Positions 53,846 through 63,812 of a stretch of 64,000 bases of DNA are shown here, in pieces. The position numbers and the translations under genes are program-made. Every line of letters starts with the position of its first letter. Position 1 is the first letter of the stretch. A model generated the notes under the pieces. It saw only the letters and a list, made by a program, of their open reading frames with translations. It had not been told where the DNA came from and did no database searches. Where the stretch lies: contig NZ_JAJNCT010000028.1 of the NCBI RefSeq assembly GCF_021026195.1, positions 1 to 64,000 on the forward strand. Reading direction: 5' to 3'. This DNA is from Comamonas koreensis (GTDB lineage Bacteria; Pseudomonadota; Gammaproteobacteria; Burkholderiales; Burkholderiaceae_C).

Positions 53846-55003
53846 ATGCGCACAAGCACGGTGTACCTGGCGCGCAATGTGGTGAATGCGCCCGAACTCA
53901 AGGCCCGCATCATCGCGCGCAGCCGCGAGCGTGGTGACACGCCTGAAATAGCCGCCTGGCTGCAGAACCATTTCTACCGCTACCTGGTGGGCAACTTCAA
54001 CACGCCGCCCGAGGCAGTGCAGGCCATCAGCACGACCGAAGCGCTGCAGCAGCGCTATGCCGCCGGCGCACCGGCCTGGGCGCTGGCCTTGCTGGCCCGC
54101 AAGACCGGGCCCGAGGCATCGCCTGCCGACCAGGCGCTGTGGTGGATCAGCCCTGCCCATGACAGCGTGCTGGCATTGGAGCGCCGGCTGCTGGAGTTCT
54201 TGCGGTCGCGCCAGGGCACCTCGCTGGAAGGCAAGCTCGCGCGCATCAACTGCCCGCAGGCGCTGGAGCGTTGGGCGCAAGAGCACCAGGCTTTTGAGGC
54301 CCAGCAACTGGCCGGTTGGCGCCAGCACCAGCCCCATGCGGTGCAGACGCTGTGGCAAGGCAGCCAGGGGGCCTTTGTCGAGCTGCTGCCCGGCAGCGGC
54401 GTGCTGCGCGAAGAGATGGCCTACGAGAGCCAGATGATGCGCCACTGCCTGGGCCAGTTTGCCAACCGCCGCCAGCTCAGCGGCGGCTATGGCGAGCACT
54501 ATGCCGAGGGCTGCGAGCAAGGCCGCATGCGCATCTTCAGCTACCGCACCGGCCAGGGCCAGCCGCGCATCACCATCAATGCCTGGCTGCAGCCCGATGG
54601 GCGCCTGCGCATCGACCAGATCAAGGGCAAGCAGAACCGCCCGCCGGTGGACCGCTACCGCGCCGACGTCATCGCCTTTTTGAACCATCTGGACACCAGC
54701 GAAGAGACGCCCGACGATGCGCTGGGCATGCGCCTGCTACGCACCACCGGCGCCCAGCCGGGCTGGCATGCGGTGGAGAGCCTGCACAGCGAGGCCGAGC
54801 ATTTGCAGCTGTGGCAGCGCCAGCCCCGGCTGCTAGCCCATGTGCCCCAGGCCTCGCCCCTGGTGCAGTGGCTGGCCGCCGCGCATGACAGCAGCCTGCT
54901 GGCCGGCCAAGCGCTGCCGCCTGCGCTGGCCTACAGCCTGGAGCAGGCAGGCAAGGCGCCAGCCAAAGCAGCGCCGGGCACGCCGCCGGAGGCGCAGCGA
55001 TGA
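53846..55003 (+). CDS. PcfJ-like protein, operon gene 2
   Basis: 385 residues from ATG 53846; the open frame begins at 53822 but overlaps gene 1. The signature around residues 185-270 resembles the PcfJ family: LREEMAYESQMMRHCLGQF (H200, C201), then YGEHYAEGCEQGRMRIFSYR (C223) and ITINAWLQPDGRLRIDQIKG with the KGKQNRPP loop. PcfJ was first named on an enterococcal conjugative plasmid, but chromosomal relatives exist and none has a settled biochemical role. The histidine-cysteine pair and second cysteine suggest a metal site or catalytic centre. Gene 3 overlaps its stop by four bases. Confidence 0.68.
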   Translation: MRTSTVYLARNVVNAPELKARIIARSRERGDTPEIAAWLQNHFYRYLVGNFNTPPEAVQAISTTEALQQRYAAGAPAWALALLARKTGPEASPADQALWWISPAHDSVLALERRLLEFLRSRQGTSLEGKLARINCPQALERWAQEHQAFEAQQLAGWRQHQPHAVQTLWQGSQGAFVELLPGSGVLREEMAYESQMMRHCLGQFANRRQLSGGYGEHYAEGCEQGRMRIFSYRTGQGQPRITINAWLQPDGRLRIDQIKGKQNRPPVDRYRADVIAFLNHLDTSEETPDDALGMRLLRTTGAQPGWHAVESLHSEAEHLQLWQRQPRLLAHVPQASPLVQWLAAAHDSSLLAGQALPPALAYSLEQAGKAPAKAAPGTPPEAQR

Positions 55004-55665
55004 TCCAGATCCTGGTGGCAGGCATCGGGCTGTGGCTGGTGTGGCAATGCGTACGCGCCTTTCGCCGGCAATGGGGCAGCCAGGCGCCCGCGCGGTCAGG
55101 ACCGCTGGGGCATTACCTGCTCAGGCCCGAGCAGAACTGGGCGTTGGCGCTGGCGCACCCGATGGCCTTCCATGCGCTCAAGGATGGCTTTGCCGACAGT
55201 GCGATGCCCTCGCCCACCACCGGCCTGGCAGCATCGTTGCGGCCCATGGCCTTGCATGCCTTTGGGCTGCGCACCGATCTGGACGATGCCCAGGTGCGCG
55301 CGCAATTGCCTGAGCGCATGCGCACGCGCTGGTGGTGCCTGGATGTGGAGCGGCTGCAAGCCGGTGACGATGCGCGTGCCGCGATGGCCTTTGCCTGCGT
55401 GCGCGCCAGCTTTTTTGTGCGCACCGCCGCCATGCTGGGCTGGATCAGCCCCGAGCAGCAGTGGCAGCTGTTGCAGCTCAATGCCGCGCGGGCGCGTGAT
55501 TGTTTTGGCAGTTGGCAGGCGTTGGGTACGGCCTATATCCAGGGCCGCGCGCAGTGGGTGGCCAAGGGCCGCTCGGATGCGCTGGGCCGCAGCATCAGCC
55601 CGGAGGAATTGCAGCACTGGCTGCAGGATGCATCACACCCCTGGGGTGCCTACGCCTGGCGCTAG
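55000..55665 (+). CDS. DUF1266-like protein (YbeU/YbeR type), operon gene 3
   Basis: 221 residues, starting in a four-base overlap with gene 2 (ATGA). An N-terminal membrane anchor (MIQILVAGIGLWLVWQCVRA) is followed by a soluble helical domain. The pattern DLDDAQVRAQLPERMRTRWW, AAMAFACVRASFFVRTAAML, LGWISPEQQWQLLQLNAARA and CFGSWQALGTAYIQGRAQW is typical of DUF1266, as in E. coli YbeR and YbeU, which also lie beside repeat proteins. Function unknown. Confidence 0.75.
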   Translation: MIQILVAGIGLWLVWQCVRAFRRQWGSQAPARSGPLGHYLLRPEQNWALALAHPMAFHALKDGFADSAMPSPTTGLAASLRPMALHAFGLRTDLDDAQVRAQLPERMRTRWWCLDVERLQAGDDARAAMAFACVRASFFVRTAAMLGWISPEQQWQLLQLNAARARDCFGSWQALGTAYIQGRAQWVAKGRSDALGRSISPEELQHWLQDASHPWGAYAWR

Positions 55666-55708
55666 ACCTTCACCACGCCAGCGTCAGTTATCTGGCCGAT
55701 GAATAAGA

Positions 55709-56284
55709 TCAAGCGTCAAAAATCGTGCGGGCTTCGGTAAAGCGGCGCGAGAAATACGGATTGGCCAGGCTCACCGTCTTGACCACACCGCCGCTCGACG
55801 GCGCATGCACAAACTGGTTGTTGCCCGCATAGATGCCCATGTGCGAGTAGCGCGCGCCCATGGTGTTGAAGAACACAAAATCGCCGCGCTGCAGGTCACG
55901 CCGGTCAATCTCGGCGCTCACCCCTGCCCATTGCGCCGTGGTGCGGGGCAGGCGGCGCGTGGTGATGCCCTGGATCGCATACTGGATCAGGCCGCTGCAG
56001 TCAAAGCCGCCTTCGGGGGTGTTGCCGCCATAGGTGTAGGGCGTGTTGACGACGAGCATGACCCGCGCATACAGCGCCTCACGCAGCTCACCACTCAAAC
56101 CCAGGTTAACGGGCACCACGCCGGTATCGACCCGGGGCGAAGGCCCTGTACCACCCGCCGTGCGCTGGCCGCCCTCTTGCCGCGCGCTGCGCGGCGGCGC
56201 GGAGCTGCAGCCAGCCAGCAGTGCCGACGCCGACAGTGCCCAGAGCAAAAAGGGGCGGCGCGCAGCCGCGTCTTGGTGGTCCAT
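55709..56284 (-). CDS. NlpC/P60 family lipoprotein endopeptidase
   Basis: 191 residues from ATG 56284, which has GGGGGAG just upstream. Lipoprotein signal LLWALSASALLAGC with the lipidated cysteine at 26. The catalytic domain has C96 in FDCSGLIQYA, H148 in YSHMGIYAGN and H160 in FVHAPSSGGV. Such enzymes cut D-Glu-mDAP bonds in murein peptides; E. coli Spr/MepS is the closest well-known type. Transcribed away from the formate dehydrogenase genes. Confidence 0.9.
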   Translation of the reverse strand: MDHQDAAARRPFLLWALSASALLAGCSSAPPRSARQEGGQRTAGGTGPSPRVDTGVVPVNLGLSGELREALYARVMLVVNTPYTYGGNTPEGGFDCSGLIQYAIQGITTRRLPRTTAQWAGVSAEIDRRDLQRGDFVFFNTMGARYSHMGIYAGNNQFVHAPSSGGVVKTVSLANPYFSRRFTEARTIFDA

Positions 56285-56331
56285 GGTCTCCCCCTTGGAT
56301 TCAGGCCGCAAGAAATTCATAAAGCATATTA

Positions 56332-56357
56332 TTCACAATTCCATGCAAGTTTGTGAA
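56332..56357. promoter_or_regulatory. Inverted repeat in the fdh upstream region
   Basis: TTCACAA (56332-56338) and TTGTGAA (56351-56357) are exact inverse copies 12 bases apart in the shared region of the NlpC/P60 gene and the fdh operon. It could bind a dimeric regulator; the identity is unknown. A GGCGAG/CTCGCC hairpin with four T residues (56374-56400) lies between it and the fdh start. Confidence 0.4.
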
Positions 56358-56520
56358 ATGTATTGGTATTTATGGCGAGGACGTTATTCGCTCGCCTTTT
56401 ACCAATTTGTCAAACATGCCGAATACCCGGAATGCCCAACTATTCTGCTTTCAGAGGGAGAAGACTACAATTTGTGTCGTAAGCATAGAAAACAAGCATC
56501 CTTCATTGAAAGGACACCCC

Positions 56521-59500
56521 ATGGTGCAATTCTCCAGACGCCAGTTCATGAAAGTGACTGGTTCGACTCTGGCGGGTTCCAGCCTGGCGGTGATGGGCTT
56601 CTCGCCCGCCACCGCACTTGCCGGAGTTCGTCAGTACAAGCTGGTCGGCAGCACAGTGACACGGCAAACCTGCACGTATTGCTCTGTTGGCTGCGGCATT
56701 TTGATGTACTCGCTGGGCGATGGCGGCAAGAACGCCAAGCTCTCGGTGATCCACGTCGAAGGCGACCCCGACCATCCCGTCAACCGCGGCACCTTGTGCC
56801 CCAAGGGCGCATCGCTGCTGGACATCGTCCACAGCCCCAACCGCCTGCTCTACCCCGAATACCGTGCGCCCGGCTCCAACGAGTGGAAGCGCCTGTCCTG
56901 GGATGAGGCCCTGACCCGCATCACCAAGCTGCTCAAGGACGATCGCGATGCGAACTTCCTCGAGAAGACCGATGATGGCCTGACGGTGAACCGTTGGACC
57001 TCGACCGGCATGCTGGCCGCCTCGGCCTCCAGCAACGAAGCCGGTTACATCACCTACAAAGTGGCCCGCTCTTGGGGCATGTTGGCGTTCGACAACCAAG
57101 CCCGTGTCTGACACGGCCCGACGGTGGCAGGTCTTGCCCCGACGTTTGGCCGTGGAGCGATGACGAACCATTGGGTCGACATCAAGAACGCGGACGTTAT
57201 TTTGATCATGGGCGGCAATGCCGCTGAAGCCCACCCTTGCGGCTTCAAATGGGTGACCGAGGCGAAGGAGCACAACAAGGCTCACTTCATGGTGGTCGAC
57301 CCGCGCTTTAACCGATCGGCTTCGGTGGCGGATTTCTACGCCCCTATCCGCTCCGGTTCGGACATTGTTTTCCTCGGCGGTGTGATCAACTACCTGCTGA
57401 CGAACGACAAGATCCACCACGAGTACGTGCGCAACTACACCGACTTCACGTTCATCGTGCGGGAAGACTTTGCGTTCGACGAGGGCATCTTCTCGGGCTA
57501 CAACCCCGAAAAGCGCACCTACGACAAGGCCAGCTGGGACTACGAGCTGGGCGAGGACGGTTACGTCAAGACCGACCCGAGCCTGCAGCACCCGCGTTGC
57601 GTCTACCAATGGCTCAAGCGCCACTACGCCAGCTACACGCCTGAGAAGGTGGAGAGCGTCTGCGGTACGCCCCAGGCCAAGTTCCTGCACGTCTGCGAAA
57701 AGCTCGCATCGACGGCACAGGCTGGCCGCGCAGCCACCATCCTGTACGCACTGGGCTGGACCCAGCACTCGATCGGCGCGCAGATCTTGCGTACCGGCGC
57801 CATGGTCCAGCTGCTGCTGGGCAATATCGGTGTCGCCGGTGGCGGCATGAACGCCTTGCGCGGTCACTCCAACATCCAGGGCCTGACCGACCTGGGCCTG
57901 CTGTCCAACGCACTGCCGGGCTACCTGACCCTGGCCAACCAGGGTGAGCAGGACTACCAGAAGTACATCGACGCGCGCACGCAAAAGCCTTTGCGTGCCA
58001 ACCAGATGAGCTACTGGCAGAACTATCCCAAGTTCCATGTGAGCCTGATGAAGGCTTTCTGGGGACCGGCGGCCACCAAGGACAACAACTGGGCCTATGA
58101 CTACCTGCCCAAGCTCGACAAGCAGTACGACATGCTGCAGATCTTCGAGTTGATGAACGAAGGCAAGGTCAACGGCTACATCGCGCAGGGCTTCAACCCA
58201 CTGGCGGCGTTGTCCAACAAGAGCCGCGTGCGCGACGGTCTGGCCAAGCTCAAGTTCCTGGTCGTGATGGACCCGCTGGCCACCGAGACCTCGGAGTTCT
58301 GGAAGAACTACGGCGAGCACAACGACATCGACACGGCATCGGTGCAGACCGAAGTGTTCCGCCTGCCCACCACCTGCTTCGCAGAAGAGGATGGCGCAGT
58401 CGTGAGCTCGTCGCGTGTGCTGCAGTGGCACTGGAAGGCCTCCGAGCCGCCGGGTGAAGCCAAGACCGACATCGCGATCATGTCGGCCCTGCACCTGCGC
58501 ATGAAGGCGGCCTACCAGAAGGATGGCGGCAAGTTCCCGGACCCGATCCAGAACCTGTGGTGGCCCTATGCGCAGCCTGCGCACCCTTCGTCCGAGGAAA
58601 TCGCCAAGGAGTACAACGGCCGGGCGCTGACCGACCTGACCGCGCCCGATGGCAAGGTGCTGCGCCCTGCCGGCCAGCAGCTGTCCGGCTTTGGCGAGCT
58701 GCGTGACGATGGCTCCACGATGAGTGGCTGCTGGATCTGGACAGGCAGCTGGACCGAGGCGGGCAACCAGATGGGCCGCCGCGACAACAGCGACCCGACC
58801 GGCATCGGCAATACGCTGAACTGGGCCTGGGCCTGGCCGGCCAACCGCCGCGTGCTGTACAACCGCGCATCGGCGGACCTGGAAGGCAAACCGTTCAACC
58901 CGAACCGCACCTTGGTCAAGTGGAACGGCAAGACCTGGGGCGGCGCTGACGTGCCGGACTACGGCCCGACCATCGCGCCCGAGACCGGCACCGGTCCGTT
59001 CATCATGAACCCGGAAGGGGTGGCACGCTTCTTTGCCCGCAAGGGCATGAACGAAGGTCCGTTCCCGACGCATTACGAGGCATTCGACAACCCGCTGGGC
59101 TACAACCCGATGTACCCGAAGAACGACAAGGCCGTCAGCAACCCGGCAGCCCGCGTCTTCCCGGCCATCTGGGAGACCTTCGGCAAGGCGGACGAATTCC
59201 CGCATGTGGGCACGACCTACCGTTTGACGGAGCATTTCCACTACTGGACCAAGCACGCGTTGCTCAACTCCATCATCCAGCCCGAGCAGTTCGTCGAGAT
59301 TGGCGAGGCGCTGGCCAAGGAGATCGGGATTGCGACGGGCGCGATGGTAAAGGTCAGCTCCAAGCGGGGCTACATCAAGGCCGCTGCGGTGGTGACCAAG
59401 CGCATCAAGCCCATGCAGATCGAAGGCAAAACGGTGCACCACGTGGGTATTCCTATCCACTGGGGCTTCAAGGGCCTGACCAAGCCTGGCTTCCTTGCCA

Positions 59501-59583
59501 ACACCCTCACCCCGTTTGTGGGTGATGGCAACAGCAACACGCCAGAGTTCAAGACCTTCCTCGTGAAGGTTGAGAAGATCTAA
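56521..59583 (+). CDS. fdoG: Respiratory formate dehydrogenase alpha subunit, selenocysteine-containing
   Basis: 1020 residues when the UGA at 57109-57111 is read as selenocysteine (Sec197, in NQARV-Sec-HGPTVAGLAP; E. coli FdnG has Sec196). The start at 56521 follows AAAGGA. Twin-arginine signal SRRQFMKVTG, [4Fe-4S] motif CTYCSVGCG with C in TLCPKG, and molybdopterin domains through DPRFNRSASVADFYAPIRSG. The SECIS hairpin follows the UGA. It oxidises formate at a bis-MGD molybdenum or tungsten centre in the periplasm and passes electrons to FdoH and FdoI. The in-frame UGA makes simple gene finders report two pieces. Close to both FdnG and FdoG; the symbol is by similarity. Confidence 0.95.
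57109..57154 (+). promoter_or_regulatory. Selenocysteine UGA codon and bacterial SECIS hairpin
   Basis: Directly after TGA, CACGGCC (57112-57118) pairs with GGCCGTG (57148-57154). The upper stem GGCA/TGCC (57126-57129 with 57135-57138) closes the apical loop GGTCT (57130-57134), the GGUC-type loop SelB recognises. Spacing matches the E. coli fdhF and fdnG elements. Confidence 0.93.
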
Positions 59584-59592
59584 GGAGCAGCG

Positions 59593-60534
59593 ATGTCATC
59601 TCTTCAATCATTGGATATCAAGCGCCGCTCCGCCACCACCACCCCATCGCCCAGCGTGCGCAGCCCGCATGGCGGCGAGGTGGCCAAGCTGATCGATGTC
59701 TCCAAGTGCATCGGCTGCAAGGCCTGCCAGACCGCCTGCATGGAGTGGAACGATCTGCGTGACGATGTGGGCACGGTTGCGGCCGGGGTCTACGACAACC
59801 CGACCGACCTGACGGAAAACTCCTGGACGGTGATGCGGTTTTCCGAATACGAAAACGAAGCCACCGGCAATCTGGAATGGCTGATCCGCAAGGACGGCTG
59901 CATGCACTGCGAAGACCCGGGCTGCCTCAAGGCCTGCCCGTCTCCCGGTGCCATCCTGCAGTACACCAACGGCATCGTGGATTTCCAGGAGGAAAACTGC
60001 GTGGGCTGCGGCTACTGCGTGACCGGCTGCCCGTTCAACATCCCGCGCATCTCCAAGAAGGACCACAAGGCCTACAAGTGCACCTTGTGCTCGGACCGCG
60101 TGGCCGTTGGCCAGGAGCCTGCCTGCGTCAAGACCTGCCCGACCGGCGCGATCATGTTTGGCACCAAGACCGCCATGCAAGAGCGTGCCGAGGAGCGCAT
60201 TGTCGATCTGAAGGAGCGCGGCTTTGACAAGGCCGGCCTCTACGATCCGCAAGGCGTGGGCGGCACCCACGTGATGTATGTGCTGCACCATGGCGACAAG
60301 CCCTCGCTCTACCACGGCCTGCCCGATGATCCATCGATCAGCCCGATGGTGAGCCTGTGGAAGGGTGTGGCCAAGCCACTGGCGCTGGCAGCCTTGGGCG
60401 TTGCGGCCGTCGGCAGCTTCTTCCACTACATCACCAAGGGCCCGCTGGAAGTGCCCGAGGAGCTGGAAGAGGAAGAGGCCGCCAGGGCGCGTGCGGAAAA
60501 GGGCATTGACCACCACGAGGAGTCTGGACGATGA
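59593..60534 (+). CDS. fdoH: Formate dehydrogenase beta subunit (four [4Fe-4S] clusters)
   Basis: 313 residues. Four cysteine clusters of the ferredoxin type: [42 protein letters not shown] and [22 protein letters not shown]-terminal membrane helix ([18 protein letters not shown]) anchors it to the inner membrane, with an acidic tail. It carries electrons from the alpha subunit to the cytochrome b subunit. It starts ten bases after the alpha stop, with AAGGAGC between. Confidence 0.95.
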   Translation: MSSLQSLDIKRRSATTTPSPSVRSPHGGEVAKLIDVSKCIGCKACQTACMEWNDLRDDVGTVAAGVYDNPTDLTENSWTVMRFSEYENEATGNLEWLIRKDGCMHCEDPGCLKACPSPGAILQYTNGIVDFQEENCVGCGYCVTGCPFNIPRISKKDHKAYKCTLCSDRVAVGQEPACVKTCPTGAIMFGTKTAMQERAEERIVDLKERGFDKAGLYDPQGVGGTHVMYVLHHGDKPSLYHGLPDDPSISPMVSLWKGVAKPLALAALGVAAVGSFFHYITKGPLEVPEELEEEEAARARAEKGIDHHEESGR

Positions 60535-61193
60535 AAAGCAAGACCCGTGATATTCAGCGCTACACCGCTGGCGAACGCGTCAACCACTGGGTGGTCGCGA
60601 TCAGCTTTGTGCTGCTGGCCCTGTCGGGCCTGGCCTTCTTCCACCCCTCGTTCTTCTTCATGACGAACCTGTTTGGTGGCGGACCCTGGACCCGCATCCT
60701 GCACCCCTACATGGGCCTGGTGATGACCGTCGGCTTCGTGCTGATGTTCTTCCGCTTCTGGCAGCTCAACATCATTCGCAAGAACGATGTGGAGTGGCTC
60801 AAGAACGTGCCGGCCCTGGTCAACGGAGAGCACGAGAAGATGCCACCGGTGGACAAGTACAACGGCGGCCAGAAGGCGCTGTTCTGGATGCTGGTGCTGT
60901 GCATGGCGGGCCTGCTGGTGACCGGCGTGCTGATGTGGCGCGCCTGGTGGAACCTGCCGGTGAATGTGGTGCGCGCTGCGGCGTTGCTGCATGCACTGTC
61001 GGCCTTCGGCCTGATCGGGCTGATCATTGCCCACATCTACGCCGCCATCTGGACCAAGGGCACGATCCGCGCGATGACGCGTGGCACGGTCACCCGCGCA
61101 TGGGCGCGCTTTCACCATCCGCTGTGGTACCGCCGCATGACGGGCGACAGCTCGGACATGGACAAGCAGGCCCGTCCCAAGCACGGCGCCTGA
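60531..61193 (+). CDS. fdoI: Formate dehydrogenase gamma subunit, cytochrome b556
   Basis: 220 residues with four membrane helices ([52 protein letters not shown] and [20 protein letters not shown]). Histidines in [23 protein letters not shown] and IIAHIYA are candidates for the two b-haem ligands. It passes electrons to quinone. It overlaps the beta gene by four bases (ATGA). Confidence 0.94.
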   Translation: MKSKTRDIQRYTAGERVNHWVVAISFVLLALSGLAFFHPSFFFMTNLFGGGPWTRILHPYMGLVMTVGFVLMFFRFWQLNIIRKNDVEWLKNVPALVNGEHEKMPPVDKYNGGQKALFWMLVLCMAGLLVTGVLMWRAWWNLPVNVVRAAALLHALSAFGLIGLIIAHIYAAIWTKGTIRAMTRGTVTRAWARFHHPLWYRRMTGDSSDMDKQARPKHGA

Positions 61194-61255
61194 TGCGCTC
61201 GCCGGGCATGCCCCGGCAAGCGGCCCTGCCCCGGGTCGGCCCCGCCCTGCCCCCC

Positions 61256-61295
61256 AACGCCGATAGCCCCGCCAGGACTATCGGCGTTGATTTTT
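61256..61295 (+). terminator. Intrinsic terminator between fdoI and fdhE
   Basis: Perfect 11-bp stem AACGCCGATAG/CTATCGGCGTT (61256-61266 with 61278-61288), 11-base loop, then GATTTTT. It lies 62 bases after the fdoI stop and 15 before the fdhE start, so it should limit read-through from the structural genes into fdhE. Confidence 0.88.
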
Positions 61296-61309
61296 GAGAA
61301 AATCCCCGT

Positions 61310-62275
61310 ATGCAACGCATTCTTCAGCCCGGTGAGATCGAGTCGCTCGACCACACCAGTTTTCCACGCGTGCTGCTGCCCAACACCAGCAGTCTGTTTC
61401 TTGACCGTGCCCAGCGCATTCGCCAGCTGGCCGACGGCAACCCGATTGCGGATTACCTGCTGTTCATCGCCAAGCTGGTGGAAGCCCAGCACAAGGCGGC
61501 CCAGGGCCTGCAAGTCGCCGCACCCGATGCAGCGGCCATGGCCCAGGCCCAGCAGTTCTCGTCGCCACTGCTGCCCGCCGCTGACCACCTGGACCCCATC
61601 TGGCACCAGGTGCTGGACGGCATGCTGAGCCAACTGGCCAGTGCCGATGGCCTGCCCCCAGCCCTGCAGCCGCTGATTGCCGAGCTGCAACGCAGCAACA
61701 CCGACGACCGCAATGCACTGGCCAAGCGCCTGCTGACCAAGGAGCTGGCTGCGCGCGATGTGGGCCTGGCGCCTTTTGTCATGGCCGCCTTGCAGGTGGT
61801 GTTTGCCACCCGCGCCAGCCAGCTCAGGCTGGCCGATATTCCCTTTACCGACCCGGCCACCATCTGCCCGGTCTGCGCCACCGAGCCCGTCGCCGGCGTG
61901 GTGCGCATTGGCGGCAAGATGGCCGGCCACCGCTACCTGCACTGCGGCTGCTGCGCCACCGAATGGCATATGGTGCGCGTCAAATGCAGCCATTGCGAAT
62001 CGACCAAGGGCGTGCGCTACCAGGGTCTGGAAGGCGGCAAGGATGTGGTGCTGGCCGAAACCTGTACCGAATGCGGCAGCTACCGCAAGCTGGTCAACCA
62101 GGAAAAAGACCCGCTGGCCGAGCCGCTGGCCGATGACCTGGCCAGCCTGATGCTGGACTTGCTGATGAGCGAGCAGACCTCGTTCTCGCGCGCCAGCGGC
62201 AACCCGCTGCTGTTTGTGGCCGTGGCCGAGCCGCAGGCGGCCGATGCCGATGGCAGCGTGCCCGATCTGCACTGA
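61310..62275 (+). CDS. fdhE: FdhE, formate dehydrogenase accessory protein
   Basis: 321 residues (309 in E. coli). A rubredoxin-like double zinc/iron-binding region is seen: CPVCATEPVAGVVR, HCGCCATEWHMVRVKCSHC and ETCTECGSYRK. FdhE binds the twin-arginine signal of the alpha subunit and helps its maturation. It lies directly after the fdo structural genes, beyond a terminator. Confidence 0.93.
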   Translation: MQRILQPGEIESLDHTSFPRVLLPNTSSLFLDRAQRIRQLADGNPIADYLLFIAKLVEAQHKAAQGLQVAAPDAAAMAQAQQFSSPLLPAADHLDPIWHQVLDGMLSQLASADGLPPALQPLIAELQRSNTDDRNALAKRLLTKELAARDVGLAPFVMAALQVVFATRASQLRLADIPFTDPATICPVCATEPVAGVVRIGGKMAGHRYLHCGCCATEWHMVRVKCSHCESTKGVRYQGLEGGKDVVLAETCTECGSYRKLVNQEKDPLAEPLADDLASLMLDLLMSEQTSFSRASGNPLLFVAVAEPQAADADGSVPDLH

Positions 62276-62320
62276 GCGCGAGCCCAGCAGCTGAACGTTT
62301 TGGCACCATGCCATACTGGA

Positions 62321-62354
62321 CGATGGCGCTGCTGCCGCAGCCCATCGTTTTTTT
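62321..62354 (+). terminator. Intrinsic terminator before selA
   Basis: Hairpin CGATGG/CCATCG (62321-62326 with 62342-62347) with inner pairing GCTGC/GCAGC, then seven T residues (62348-62354). It follows fdhE by 45 bases and precedes selA by 30. Confidence 0.87.
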
Positions 62355-62384
62355 ATTTCTGCCCCTGTTTGAGCTGGTTTGCCC

Positions 62385-63812
62385 ATGAATGCACCGACCC
62401 ACCTGCCCTCTGTTGACAAGCTGCTGCAGCACCCGCGCACCGCTGCGCTGTTGGACAGCTATGGCAAGGCCCAGTGCACGCAGGCCATCCGCGCCGCGCT
62501 GGGCGAGGCCCGCAGCCGCTGGCTGGCACAGGCGGGCAGCAGCGCAGACGGTGCCGATGCCTTGCTCGACGCTGCCGAGCAAAAACTCCAACAGCTGTTT
62601 GCGCCGCGCCTGAAGGCCGTCTACAACTTGACCGGCACGGTGCTGCACACCAACCTGGGCCGGGCACTGCTGCCGCAAGAAGCCATTGACGCGGTGGTGC
62701 AGGCGCTGGCAACCCCCAGCAATCTGGAATACGACTTGGCCGACGGCGGCCGGGGCGACCGCGATGACCTGGTCGAAGACCTGGTCTGCCGCCTGACCGG
62801 CGCCGAAGCGGCCACCATCGTCAACAACAATGCGGCCGCCGTGCTGCTGGTGCTGTCCACCCTGGCGCGCGACAAGGAGGTGGTGGTCTCGCGCGGCGAG
62901 CTGGTCGAGATTGGCGGCGCCTTCCGCATCCCGGATGTGATGACGCGCGCCGGCGCCCGCCTGGTCGAGGTGGGCACCACCAACCGCACCCATGAGAAAG
63001 ACTACGAAGCGGCGCTGGGCGAGCACAGCGCCGCGCTGATGAAGGTCCACTGCAGCAACTACGCGATCAGCGGCTTCACCAAGTCAGTGGCCGAGGCCGA
63101 TGTGGCGCGCATCGCCCATGCGCGTCAGCTCCCGCTGATCGTGGACCTGGGCAGCGGCACCCTGATCGACATGCGCGACTGGGGCCTGCCCTATGAGGTG
63201 ACTGTGCGCGAGACCATCGAGGCCGGCGCCGACATCGTCACCTTCAGCGGCGACAAGCTGCTGGGCGGCCCGCAGGCCGGCATCATCGTCGGCAGCAAGG
63301 CCTTGATCGCCCAGATCAAGAAGAACCCGCTCAAACGCGCGCTGCGCGTGGGCAAGCTCACCTTGGCCGCGCTTGAACCTACCTTGCGCCTCTACCTGCA
63401 CCCGGAAAAGCTGGCCGAGCGCCTGACCACGTTGCGCCTCTTCACCCGCCCGGCTGCCGCCATGCAGCAGCAGGCGATCGCGCTGCAGGCACCGCTGCAA
63501 AGCCTGCTGGGGCCGGACTACCGGGTGGAGCACGCCGCGATGACCAGCCAGATCGGCAGCGGCGCCTTGCCCGTCGAAAGCCTGCCCAGCCATGGCCTGG
63601 TGGTGCGCCCCCAAGAGCGCAAACGCGCCGGGCGCCTGCTGCAGCAGCTGGAAGCCGCGCTGCGCCAGCTGCCGCGCCCGGTGATCGGCCGGCTGCGCGA
63701 CGATGCGCTCTGGCTGGATCTGCGCTGCCTCGAAGCCGCGGACCAGGCAGCCTTTGCCGCCAACCTGCAGCAGCTGGCACTGGACACCAGCGCCACGGAC
63801 GGTCAGCCATGA
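62385..63812 (+). CDS. selA: L-seryl-tRNA(Sec) selenium transferase
   Basis: 475 residues from ATG 62385 ([20 protein letters not shown]), rather than a TTG six bases earlier. Family motifs: [53 protein letters not shown] and the PLP lysine K291 in [14 protein letters not shown]. SelA converts seryl-tRNA(Sec) to selenocysteyl-tRNA(Sec) using selenophosphate, needed for the alpha subunit upstream. The stop overlaps the selB start (ATGA). Confidence 0.96.
   Translation: MNAPTHLPSVDKLLQHPRTAALLDSYGKAQCTQAIRAALGEARSRWLAQAGSSADGADALLDAAEQKLQQLFAPRLKAVYNLTGTVLHTNLGRALLPQEAIDAVVQALATPSNLEYDLADGGRGDRDDLVEDLVCRLTGAEAATIVNNNAAAVLLVLSTLARDKEVVVSRGELVEIGGAFRIPDVMTRAGARLVEVGTTNRTHEKDYEAALGEHSAALMKVHCSNYAISGFTKSVAEADVARIAHARQLPLIVDLGSGTLIDMRDWGLPYEVTVRETIEAGADIVTFSGDKLLGGPQAGIIVGSKALIAQIKKNPLKRALRVGKLTLAALEPTLRLYLHPEKLAERLTTLRLFTRPAAAMQQQAIALQAPLQSLLGPDYRVEHAAMTSQIGSGALPVESLPSHGLVVRPQERKRAGRLLQQLEAALRQLPRPVIGRLRDDALWLDLRCLEAADQAAFAANLQQLALDTSATDGQP

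Noticed and set aside
57111..57124. Nonsense mutation splitting the formate dehydrogenase alpha gene
   Set aside because: The TGA is a selenocysteine codon: same frame on both sides, Sec context and a SECIS hairpin follow.
56503..59460. Reverse-strand open frame of 985 codons
   Set aside because: Antisense to the fdo alpha gene, whose frame has clear motifs throughout.
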